Shown here: positions 24,529 to 32,776 of the stretch, piece after piece
Layout of the letters: each line of letters begins with the position of its first letter
Position numbering within the stretch: the stretch's first letter is position 1
Source: an uncultured Cellulosilyticum sp.
GTDB taxonomy: Bacteria; Bacillota; Clostridia; Lachnospirales; Cellulosilyticaceae
Assembly (NCBI GenBank): GCA_934725855.1
Contig: CAKVCL010000017.1
Location: 1-64,000 of the forward strand
DNA: 64,000 bases
Direction of reading: 5' to 3'
Program-made: the position numbers and the translations under genes
Notes under the pieces: model-generated
The model's input: the letters and a program-made list of their open reading frames with translations, nothing else
Database searches by the model: none
What the model was told of the DNA's origin: nothing

Positions 24529-26667
24529 TTAACGTGTTTTGCTAATTGCTGGTAATTCCTGTGCCACTAATGCCCTGATTTCATCAGTCACTAACGTCAC
24601 TTTTTTCATGGATTTCATACCTATTTTCTTAGTAATTGCTAGGGCTTGCATCCCATTGGCATCACGTTTTTGTTTTTCTTCTAATAAATAGGCAGGAATA
24701 TAAGCCACTTTATCATCTTCTCGTTCAAGACATAAAATATCTTCATCCGTGACAAAGCTTATTCCTACACATTTAGACTTGCTATAAAATGCTTTAATCA
24801 GCTTTTTACGATTGGTCTTCGTTTCGTAACCTTTTAAAGCAACTTTCGTAATTTTTCCTGTTTCAAAACCAAAAGCCATATATCCACTATAATCGCTTGT
24901 CGTACAAATTGCAATAATTTGCTCTCCATCTTCTAATTTAAGCAAATTTGGCAAATAAACCCCATATTGACTGGCTTTGCAATCTTCCACCTCATGAAGT
25001 TTTAATTTATAAACATTACACTGATTGGTAAACATCAATAATTCTTGACGATTGGTTGCATCCACTTCTTGAATGATTATGTCTTCATCTTTAAGCTTTT
25101 GTTCCCCACTGCTTCTAAGTGAAACCAATGTGATTTTTTTCAAGTATTGATGTGCTGTAAAAAACAGTTTCACATTATAATCTTCAATGAGCTCCGTGTG
25201 ATCCACTTGAACCACTTCGGTATGCCTTAAAATCTCCGTTCTTCTTGGCATTGAATATTTCTTTTGAACCTGTTTTAATTCATCCATAATCACTTTTTTT
25301 ACTTTTTTAGGGTCCTCAATTAAATCCTTTAATCGCTGGATTTCTTTTTCAAGTTCTTCTACCTCTTTTAGGGTTTCTAAAATATATTGACGGTTTAAGT
25401 GACGGAGTTTAATTTCTGCCACATATTCTGCTTGCATTTCACTAATGTTAAAGTGTTCCATTAACCTCGGAACCACTTCTTTTTCCTTTTCGGTATGACG
25501 AACAATGTCAATGGCTGCATCAATATCTAATAAAATCTCTTTAAGCCCTAATAACAGATGATAACGTTTCTCCATTTTTTGAATCAGGAAACCGTACTTA
25601 CGTACAATCGATGCTTGTCTAAAGGCGCTCCACTCATGAAGGATTTCTTTAATGCCCATCACTCTTGGCATCCCGTTAATTAAAATATTAAAGTTACAAC
25701 TAAAACTATCCTCTAATGAGGTGGATTTATAAAGCTTTTGCATGATTAAGTCTGGATCGGCTCCACGTTTTAAATCAATTGTTAATTTAAGTCCTGATAG
25801 ATCTGTTTCATCACGAACATCCGAAATTTCTTTAATTTTCCCTGCTTTAACAAGTTCTTCAATTTTATCAATAATCGCTTCAACGGTTGTGGTATAAGGG
25901 ATTTGAGTAATTTCAATACAATTTTCCCTCTTACTATACGTATAGTTTGCACGTACTTTAAAGCTGCCTCTTCCTGTATCTGCCATCTGACGCATTTCTT
26001 TTTCATCATAAATCAGTGTCCCACCCGTTGGAAAATCAGGTGCCATAATCGCATCCAGTACATCTGAGTCTTCATTTTTTAAATAGGCAATAGTCGCCTG
26101 ACACACTTCATTTAAATTAAAAGGACAAATATTACTTGCCATCCCTACAGCAATCCCTTGGTTTGGATTCACTAAAATATTAGGGAAACGGGTAGGCAGT
26201 AGCACAGGCTCTTTTAATGTGCCGTCATAGTTATCCACAAAATCAATGGCATCTTCTTCAATGTCATTAAACAACTCATTACAAATATCACTAAGCTTTG
26301 CTTCCGTATAACGTGCAGCTGCATAAGCCATATCTCTTGAATACACCTTACCAAAGTTTCCTTTTGAATCGACAAAAGGCGTATTAAGTGCCCCATAACC
26401 TTTAGTCAGTCTGACCATCGTTTCATAAATCGTTTGGTCTCCGTGGGGATTGAGTTTCATAGTTTGTCCCACAATATTAGCTGACTTCGTACGTGCCCCT
26501 TTAATTAAATTCATTTTATACATTGTGTAAAGCAGTTTACGATGGGAAGGCTTAAACCCATCTATTTCAGGAAGTGCTCTAGAAACAATGACGCTCATTG
26601 CATAAGGCATGTAATTGCTTTCTAGCGTTTCGGTAATATTTTGCCTCATTACATTTTCTTTTTCCAT
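24529..26667 (-). CDS. parC: DNA topoisomerase IV subunit A (divergent clostridial type)
   Basis: Breakage-reunion subunit of a type IIA topoisomerase. The catalytic Arg-Tyr is R119-Y120 in AYAAARYTEAKL. DGFKPSHRKLLYTMYKM and VNPNQGIAVGMASNICPFNL are conserved. At 712 residues it is shorter than GyrA and has a reduced C-terminal domain. The quinolone-pocket segment reads NPHGDQTIYE: the positions equivalent to GyrA Ser83 and Asp87 are Gln78 and Glu82. It starts 16 bp after parE. The alternative name gyrA is unlikely because of the reduced, non-canonical C-terminal domain. Confidence 0.88.
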   Translation of the reverse strand: MEKENVMRQNITETLESNYMPYAMSVIVSRALPEIDGFKPSHRKLLYTMYKMNLIKGARTKSANIVGQTMKLNPHGDQTIYETMVRLTKGYGALNTPFVDSKGNFGKVYSRDMAYAAARYTEAKLSDICNELFNDIEEDAIDFVDNYDGTLKEPVLLPTRFPNILVNPNQGIAVGMASNICPFNLNEVCQATIAYLKNEDSDVLDAIMAPDFPTGGTLIYDEKEMRQMADTGRGSFKVRANYTYSKRENCIEITQIPYTTTVEAIIDKIEELVKAGKIKEISDVRDETDLSGLKLTIDLKRGADPDLIMQKLYKSTSLEDSFSCNFNILINGMPRVMGIKEILHEWSAFRQASIVRKYGFLIQKMEKRYHLLLGLKEILLDIDAAIDIVRHTEKEKEVVPRLMEHFNISEMQAEYVAEIKLRHLNRQYILETLKEVEELEKEIQRLKDLIEDPKKVKKVIMDELKQVQKKYSMPRRTEILRHTEVVQVDHTELIEDYNVKLFFTAHQYLKKITLVSLRSSGEQKLKDEDIIIQEVDATNRQELLMFTNQCNVYKLKLHEVEDCKASQYGVYLPNLLKLEDGEQIIAICTTSDYSGYMAFGFETGKITKVALKGYETKTNRKKLIKAFYSKSKCVGISFVTDEDILCLEREDDKVAYIPAYLLEEKQKRDANGMQALAITKKIGMKSMKKVTLVTDEIRALVAQELPAISKTR

Positions 26668-26683
26668 TTCTTTTTGTCCCCTC

Positions 26684-28651
26684 CTAACTCATATCTGCTA
26701 AATCTAAATAGCGGTGACCTTCACTAGCTATCATTTCTTTTCTTCCTGACAGGTTGTCTCCTAAAAGACGATCAAACATTTCTTCTGCTTCTTGAATGTT
26801 TTGGGGCACAACTTGAATGAGTCTTCTTGTTTCTGGATTCATCGTGGTTTGCCACATCATATCCGGATCATTTTCACCTAGACCTTTTGAACGCTGAATC
26901 GTATATTTAGAAGTCATCTTCTTTAATAACGCTGTTTTTTCTGCATCGGAAAATGCAAAATACGTCTTGTTTTTGGTGGTAATCTCATAAAGTGGGGTTT
27001 CTGCAATAAACACACGCCCTTCTTTAATCAGCGTCGGTGCCAAACGATATAACATCGTTAAAATCAGCGTACGAATTTGATAGCCATCTACATCCGCATC
27101 GGTACAGATAATAATTTTATTCCATCTTAAATGATTTAAATCAAATGTATTAAGGTCTTTATTATGTTTAGATGAAATTTCTACCCCACACCCTAATACT
27201 TTTAAAAGATCCACAATGACGTCACTTTTAAACACTTTATCATAATCTGCTTTTAAGCAGTTTAAGATTTTACCCCTAACAGGCATAATCCCTTGAAACT
27301 CTGCATTACGTCCTAATTTACAAGAGCCTAATGCCGAATCCCCTTCTACAATATAAAGTTCACGTTTGGAAACATCTTTTGTCCGACAATCTACAAACTT
27401 CTTAATGCGATTGCCAATATCAATACTGCCGCTTAATTGCTTACGTACATTAATCCTTGTACGTTCTGCTTTTTCACGACTGCGTTTATTAACGAGCACT
27501 TGCTTAGCAATTTTAATAGCTTCGTCTTTATTCTCTGTGAAGTAGATAAAAAGATACTCTTTAAGATAGTCTTGCATCGCTTCTTGAATAAACTTATTGG
27601 TAATCGCTTTTTTCGTTTGATTTTCATAACTCGTTATCGTTGAAAAAGAGTTAGAAATTAAAATCAAACTATCTTGTATATCCACAAAGGTCACTTTTTT
27701 CTCATCTTTGTTATATAAGCCTTCATTTTTAAGATATTGATCAATCCCATAAACAAAAGCATTTTTAATCGCCTTATCTGGTGAACCCCCATACTCTAGA
27801 TAACTGGAATTATGATAGTATTCGAGTAGGTTATGTTCATTACAAAAGCCAAAAGCAATTTGAAATTTTAATTTATATTCTGGACGGTCTTCTCTGTCAC
27901 GTCCTTTCGTTTCATACTCTGTAAAAACAATATCTGTAAACTGTTTTTCTTCGGCTATTTCCTTCGCATAGCCTAATATGCCTTCCTCATATAAGTAAAT
28001 ATGTTTTTCATCTTTAATGTGATCTTCAAAAATAAATTGTAAGTTTTTATTAACTACCGCTTGTCTTTTAAGCACATCATGAAAATAGTCTGATGGAATG
28101 TTGACCTCGGTAAAAACATCATGATCGGGTTTCCAGTGAATTTTGCTGCCTGTTTGCTTGTAAGGTGCTTTTACCTTTTGAAGCCCTCCTATATTTTCAC
28201 CTTTTTCAAAGTGCAACGTATAAATAAAGCCATCTCGCTTGACTTCTACATCCATAAATTCAGAACTATATTGTGTGGCGCAGCTCCCTAGACCATTTAA
28301 GCCTAAACTAAATTCGTAGTTATCCCCTTCATTGTTATTGTATTTTCCGCCAGCATATAATTCGCAAAAAACAAGTTCCCAGTTATACCTTTTCTCACTT
28401 TCATTATAATCAACGGGAATGCCACGCCCGTAATCTTCTACTGTAATGGAATGGTCCTCATGTAATGTGACACGAATCGTACTGCCATAGCCTTCTTTGA
28501 ACTCGTCAATGGCATTGGCAAGTATCTCAAATACGGAGTGTTCACACCCTTCTAGACCATCTGAACCAAAAATAACCCCTGGTCTTAACCTAACACGGTC
28601 AGCCCCTTTTAATGAAGAGATACTTTGGTTATCATATGTTTTCTCTTTCAT
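26684..28651 (-). CDS. parE: DNA topoisomerase IV subunit B (divergent clostridial type)
   Basis: ATPase subunit of a type IIA topoisomerase. The GHKL ATP-binding fold has VFEILANAIDEFKEGYG and DYGRGIPVDYN. The TOPRIM domain has ELYIVEGDSALGSCKLGRN, FQGIMPVRGKILN and IICTDADVDGYQIRTL. About 655 residues. I take the ATG at 28651 (MKEKTYDNQ), 6 nt after AGGTG; a GTG three codons upstream overlaps that site. The SCKLGRNAEFQGIM segment departs from the usual SAKQGRD form, so this is the divergent pair that sits beside parC in many clostridia. A promoter lies at 28683-28711. Confidence 0.88.
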   Translation of the reverse strand: MKEKTYDNQSISSLKGADRVRLRPGVIFGSDGLEGCEHSVFEILANAIDEFKEGYGSTIRVTLHEDHSITVEDYGRGIPVDYNESEKRYNWELVFCELYAGGKYNNNEGDNYEFSLGLNGLGSCATQYSSEFMDVEVKRDGFIYTLHFEKGENIGGLQKVKAPYKQTGSKIHWKPDHDVFTEVNIPSDYFHDVLKRQAVVNKNLQFIFEDHIKDEKHIYLYEEGILGYAKEIAEEKQFTDIVFTEYETKGRDREDRPEYKLKFQIAFGFCNEHNLLEYYHNSSYLEYGGSPDKAIKNAFVYGIDQYLKNEGLYNKDEKKVTFVDIQDSLILISNSFSTITSYENQTKKAITNKFIQEAMQDYLKEYLFIYFTENKDEAIKIAKQVLVNKRSREKAERTRINVRKQLSGSIDIGNRIKKFVDCRTKDVSKRELYIVEGDSALGSCKLGRNAEFQGIMPVRGKILNCLKADYDKVFKSDVIVDLLKVLGCGVEISSKHNKDLNTFDLNHLRWNKIIICTDADVDGYQIRTLILTMLYRLAPTLIKEGRVFIAETPLYEITTKNKTYFAFSDAEKTALLKKMTSKYTIQRSKGLGENDPDMMWQTTMNPETRRLIQVVPQNIQEAEEMFDRLLGDNLSGRKEMIASEGHRYLDLADMS

Positions 28652-28682
28652 GCTTATCACCTATTTTTATTCTTATCTTTTT

Positions 28683-28711
28683 ACTGTAAATAAAACATGC
28701 TCCATTGTCAA
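28683..28711 (-). promoter_or_regulatory. Promoter of the parE-parC-proB run
   Basis: On the minus strand, a perfect TTGACA (complement of 28706-28711) and TACAGT (complement of 28683-28688) are separated by 17 bp. They lie 32 bp before the parE start codon. Confidence 0.65.
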
Positions 28712-28947
28712 GATGTTAACACTTATCTATTTATTCAATGTTTTCCTATTTTATAGGTACCGCAACTTGACATGATCACTCATTTTAAAGCATGGTTCAT
28801 TTTCATTACCCATTATCAAACATTTGTTCGTAATTGTAAAGTATTTTCTTTTGATTTATCTTTATAATATTTTCTCTTTATGTTATTAGAACATCTCCAA
28901 CATAAGCTTTTTATATTCACTCCTTCTAGCCATTTATAAATCTAAGC

Positions 28948-28973
28948 AAAAAAATAGGGCCTAGGCCCTATTT
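28948..28973 (-). terminator. Terminator of the DUF1292 gene
   Basis: A perfect 22-nt palindrome (28952-28973, AAATAGGGCC/GGCCCTATTT) is followed on the minus strand by a seven-base T run. It lies directly after the stop codon at 28975. Confidence 0.85.
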
Positions 28974-28974
28974 C

Positions 28975-29337
28975 TTATTCTTCATCTTCAAAACCACCAA
29001 AGAAGTTTTGATCAAATAACTCAGCAACATCGTTCCATTCTTCATCCGTTTCAATGTCGTCTAATTTAACTTCTTCGCCATCTTCTGAATAACGATAGAA
29101 ATAAACTTCTGCTTCATCTTCATTATCTACATCTGATTTTGGTGCAATGGCAATGTATTCTGTTCCATTGCATTCGAAAATATCGAGCACACTGCAAGGA
29201 ACTTCTGTATCATCTTCATCATCAAATGTGACATAGATGATAGATTCTTCTTCGTCCCCACAGCCACAGCTGCAACCATTTACATTTTCTTCTTCATCGC
29301 AGCCACAGCCACATCCACAGTTTTTGTTTTCTTCCAT
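28975..29337 (-). CDS. DUF1292 protein with Cys-rich N-terminal extension
   Basis: About 120 residues. The core matches DUF1292 (YrzB-like, function unknown): IIYVTFDDEDDTEVPCSVLD, then FECNGTEYIAIAP and EVYFYRYSEDG, with a very acidic tail. The unusual part is the N-terminus, where seven cysteines fall in two clusters (CGCGCGC and GCSCGCG) within about 22 residues, which could bind metal. I choose the ATG at 29337 (MEENKNC), 8 nt after GGAGG; an ATG two codons earlier is too close to that site. Confidence 0.85.
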   Translation of the reverse strand: MEENKNCGCGCGCDEEENVNGCSCGCGDEEESIIYVTFDDEDDTEVPCSVLDIFECNGTEYIAIAPKSDVDNEDEAEVYFYRYSEDGEEVKLDDIETDEEWNDVAELFDQNFFGGFEDEE

Positions 29338-29475
29338 GTTCATTTCCTCCTTGGCATCAATTGCTTGCTCCATTATAACATGATTGTCAAGTGATTACCA
29401 TCCAAATTTTAGCACTTATTGCTTACTACTTAAAGTATGCCCTACTTTACTTTTTCTCATACCTGTGGGGTAACA

Positions 29476-29994
29476 TTAAAGTTTAGTGGGTTCTTCAAAG
29501 TTTTCACCTTTAGTATCTACTGTCACTTTCTTCATCACAACTGGTGTGAGTGGACGATCACTAAAATCGGTAGCTACTCTTGCAATATAGTCAACGACTT
29601 CCATGCCTTCAAGTACTTTACCAAAAGCAGCGTAGCTTCCATCTAAGTGTGGGGCATCTTCATGCATGATAAAAAATTGAGAACCAGCTGAATCTGGCAT
29701 CATGCTTCTTGCCATAGAAAGCACACCACGTGAATGTTTTAAGGTGTTTTTAAAACCATTTTGTGCAAATTCACCTTTAATGGAATAGCCAGGACCACCC
29801 ATACCTGTTCCTTCTGGGTCGCCACCTTGAATCATAAACCCTGGAATAATACGGTGGAAAGTTAATCCATCATAAAATCCTTTGCTTACAAGTGAGACAA
29901 AGTTTTTAACAGATTCTGGTGCGATTTCTGGATAAAGTTCAAGAATGATTTGACTCTCATCATCCATTGTAATTGTAACGATTGGGTTTTGCAT
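29476..29994 (-). CDS. Peptidyl-prolyl cis-trans isomerase, cyclophilin type
   Basis: Cytosolic cyclophilin (172 residues, no signal peptide). Family motifs are GLTFHRIIPGFMIQGGDPEG, GVLSMARSMMPDSAGSQFFI, APHLDGSYAAFGKV and the catalytic Arg in FHRIIPG. AGGAG-like sequence precedes the ATG. It lies 81 bp after the aminopeptidase gene; no strong terminator is visible between them, so partial co-transcription is possible. Confidence 0.95.
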   Translation of the reverse strand: MQNPIVTITMDDESQIILELYPEIAPESVKNFVSLVSKGFYDGLTFHRIIPGFMIQGGDPEGTGMGGPGYSIKGEFAQNGFKNTLKHSRGVLSMARSMMPDSAGSQFFIMHEDAPHLDGSYAAFGKVLEGMEVVDYIARVATDFSDRPLTPVVMKKVTVDTKGENFEEPTKL

Positions 29995-30075
29995 ATTAAC
30001 TCTCCTTTTTTGGTTGTCATATTGTCATTCATAAAGTCATAACTTTGATGATTCTTCTCATTGCTTTCTTTTGTA

Positions 30076-31479
30076 TTAAGCATTTTTTAAAAATGCAACA
30101 TAGGCTTTTCTCATTTCATATAAATCTGCTTTGCTTGTGATTTCCCATGGTGCATGCATACTGTGAACCGGTACGCCGCAATCAATGACATCCATGCCAT
30201 ATTGTGCTAGGATATAGGCGATTGTGCCACCGCCCCCTAAGTCAATACGTCCGAGTTCGGCTGTTTGCCAGGTCACATCATTTTCTGCCATAATTTTTCT
30301 CAGCTCTGCCACATACTCTGCATTTGCTTCATTGGAGCCTGATTTACCACGTGAGCCTGTGTATTTCATAAATACAACGCCTTTTCCAAAGTAAGCCGCA
30401 TTATTTTTTTCTAAAACGCTACTGTAATTTGGATCATAACCTGCCGTTACATCAGATGAAAGCATTTTAGAACGTGCGAATGTACGTTTTAAGTTTAAGC
30501 TAGAATAACAGCCACATAAATCCATGATTTCAGCTACCATATTTTCAAAAAATCTTGAGTGCATACCAGATGCCCCCACACTACCGATTTCTTCTTTATC
30601 GACTAAAATAGTCGCTGTAGTACGTTCTGGATTTTCTACTTCCAGTTGTGCTTCAAATGAAGCATAGGCACATACACGGTCATCTTGACCATAACCGATA
30701 ATCATACTGCGATCGAGTCCATAATCCCTTGCTGCCCCTGCTGGTACAATTTCAATTTCAGCAGATACGAAATCTTCTTCTACAATACCATATTTTTCAT
30801 GTAACAGTTGTAAAATATTTGCTTTAACCTTATCTTTTTCTTCCCCTTCAAGTGGTATACTGCCTAAACAAATGTTCAAATCTTCCCCTTTAATGGCTTC
30901 AGATACTTTCTTTTGCATTTGTTCACCTGCTAAGTGAATGAGTAAATCTGAAATGCCTACAACGGGATCCATTGGGTCTTCTCCAATACAAAGGTTGACC
31001 ACTGAGCCATCTTTTTTAGCTACTACACCATGAATCGCAAGTGGCATCGTCACCCATTGGTATTTTTTAACCCCCCCATAATAATGGGTTTTAAATAGAG
31101 CTAAGTCTGTATCTTCGTAAAGTGGATTAGGCTTAAGGTCTAGTCTTGGAGAATCTAAATGGGCGCCTAATAAATTCATCCCCTCTGTCATAGGCTCTTG
31201 TCCAATACAAAACATGACTAATGTTTTATCTTGATAGTTTGCATATACTTTATCTCCTGCTTTAAGAGAAGCCCCCTCTCTTATACAGGCTTCAATATTT
31301 CTATAGCCTGCTTTTTCAGCTTCTTTGACCATCCCACGAACGCATTCACGCTCTGTTTTATGCTTAGAAATAAATTGACGATAACGTTCACCATAAGCAA
31401 ATAACGCCTTTTTATCCTGTTCATTGTAGCTTTCCCATACATTTTTATACTCTTTTTTAATTTCTTTTTTATTTAGCAT
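30076..31479 (-). CDS. M18 family aminopeptidase
   Basis: Zinc aminopeptidase of the M18 family, cytosolic, releasing N-terminal (often acidic) residues. Metal and catalytic elements: LLGAHLDSPRLDLKPNPLY, DKEEIGSVGASGMHSRFFEN, SDVTAGYDPNYSSVLEKN, and the C-terminal PVHSMHAPWEITSKADL. About 467 residues, full length. I choose the ATG at 31479 (MLNKKEI), 6 nt after GGAGG; the upstream in-frame TTG lies on that site. Confidence 0.93.
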   Translation of the reverse strand: MLNKKEIKKEYKNVWESYNEQDKKALFAYGERYRQFISKHKTERECVRGMVKEAEKAGYRNIEACIREGASLKAGDKVYANYQDKTLVMFCIGQEPMTEGMNLLGAHLDSPRLDLKPNPLYEDTDLALFKTHYYGGVKKYQWVTMPLAIHGVVAKKDGSVVNLCIGEDPMDPVVGISDLLIHLAGEQMQKKVSEAIKGEDLNICLGSIPLEGEEKDKVKANILQLLHEKYGIVEEDFVSAEIEIVPAGAARDYGLDRSMIIGYGQDDRVCAYASFEAQLEVENPERTTATILVDKEEIGSVGASGMHSRFFENMVAEIMDLCGCYSSLNLKRTFARSKMLSSDVTAGYDPNYSSVLEKNNAAYFGKGVVFMKYTGSRGKSGSNEANAEYVAELRKIMAENDVTWQTAELGRIDLGGGGTIAYILAQYGMDVIDCGVPVHSMHAPWEITSKADLYEMRKAYVAFLKNA

Positions 31480-31560
31480 ATTATTCCTCCTTTGCAAACT
31501 GCTTTATTATACCACAAAAAAGACGCTTCCCCCAATACTAAATAACGCTTAATATTATAA

Positions 31561-31591
31561 ATAAAGTAGCACCTAATTATTCATAGGCGCT
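31561..31591 (-). terminator. Probable terminator of the hydrogenase operon
   Basis: Stem AGCACCTA (31568-31575) and TAGGCGCT (31584-31591), with one wobble, is followed on the minus strand by ACTTTATTTA. It lies 25 nt after the stop of the phosphatase gene. Confidence 0.55.
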
Positions 31592-31615
31592 TAGAGCTTA
31601 TGGATTACTTGTTTA

Positions 31616-32776
31616 TTATATCATTTCTATCTCAACAATTTTACCAAGCTCAATCAAAATTTCCCTAAGCCGATAAAGAATATTAAGTTTAATACTTAAA
31701 GCTTGTGGAAAATCAGGATTTTGATGAGCTGGATTAATCGCTCTTCCCACTAGCATATAAATGTGGGTACATTCTTCAAATAATAGACGCGCTAACCTCG
31801 AAGCCCCATCTTGCGCTTCTAAAAAGGAAACATCGGTACTGTCTCTTACTTTTTTTAAAATCTCAACGGCTCCCTGTAAGGTCAGTACCCCCTCGGTCAC
31901 TAGGTCTATGCCCTCAATATAGCCAATAGGCGGGATATTGGGGTCACTCATTTCAAAGCTCGTTGTAACGGGATGCTTGGTGAGCCGGCTAACGATATTC
32001 GCGGCTGTTCCCCCACAAACGATTTTCTTCCCTCTCGTATGCATAAGCTTTGCCACGACTTCTTCATCCTTTTTAGGATCACTAGGTGGTCCTGAAAAAA
32101 GCATCGCCACTTTAGGTAAAATGACTTTAATCGTGGCAACCGTTGTATCATCCCCTGGATGCGCCATATACAAATCTTCACATACCCCTAATAAGGCACT
32201 GGTAATTTTCTTAGCAGATAAAGTTTCAATGGGTAACTGCTGCAAATAATGTGCGACTTCCTGCCAGCTCCATCCTAGATTCAATACTTGACCGGCTCCT
32301 GCATGAATCACACCATCACTTACAAAAACAAGAGTATCTTGTTCTTCTAACTTCACATGTGTTTCAAAAATATATCTGCTATTAATGAGCTTCTCTTGTT
32401 TTTGAAGGGAAAAAATCTGACCTTGTCTTAAGAAAAAAACACTCGGATTATCAAATTCGACAATGTAAGCGATACCCTCTTCGTTGACCTGAATCATGGT
32501 AAAAGTAGAGTAGGCTAGCTTCCTTACCGCACACATCGGTAACGTATGAATGAGTGTATCCACGACTTCTTCAATTGGTAATCCTTCCTTAAGCATCGTC
32601 ATGGCAATTTTAGAGGTTAATGTCGATAAGATGTTGGCTTTCACTCCACTCCCTAATCCATCAGAAAGAACGGCAATAAAACTGTCTGCTTCACTGAAAA
32701 ATTCCACTTTGTCCCCACATAGTTCTTCACCATATTTATTTAAGCTAGCTGCTCCAAATTCCATAAAAAATTTCAT
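31616..32776 (-). CDS. SpoIIE/PP2C-type serine phosphatase linked to hydrogenase
   Basis: Predicted cytosolic PP2C-like phosphatase (386 residues). Residues about 1-220 hold the phosphatase domain, with FIAVLSDGLGSGVKANILS, TLVFVSDGVIHAG and HPGDDTTVATIKV giving the metal-binding Asp residues. Residues about 225-386 form a second conserved domain (LFSGPPSDPKKDEEVVAKLM, then VCGGTAANIVSRL). Its start overlaps the stop of the sensory hydrogenase (ATGA), so the two are coupled. In known group C [FeFe] hydrogenase loci such a phosphatase is proposed to pass an H2 or redox signal on to gene regulation. Confidence 0.9.
   Translation of the reverse strand: MKFFMEFGAASLNKYGEELCGDKVEFFSEADSFIAVLSDGLGSGVKANILSTLTSKIAMTMLKEGLPIEEVVDTLIHTLPMCAVRKLAYSTFTMIQVNEEGIAYIVEFDNPSVFFLRQGQIFSLQKQEKLINSRYIFETHVKLEEQDTLVFVSDGVIHAGAGQVLNLGWSWQEVAHYLQQLPIETLSAKKITSALLGVCEDLYMAHPGDDTTVATIKVILPKVAMLFSGPPSDPKKDEEVVAKLMHTRGKKIVCGGTAANIVSRLTKHPVTTSFEMSDPNIPPIGYIEGIDLVTEGVLTLQGAVEILKKVRDSTDVSFLEAQDGASRLARLLFEECTHIYMLVGRAINPAHQNPDFPQALSIKLNILYRLREILIELGKIVEIEMI

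Larger units (their letters stand above)
28661..28974. other. Intergenic region parE/DUF1292 (314 bp)
   Basis: It holds the parE promoter and, at its left end, the DUF1292 terminator. The remaining AT-rich part shows no gene or recognisable RNA. Confidence 0.6.
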
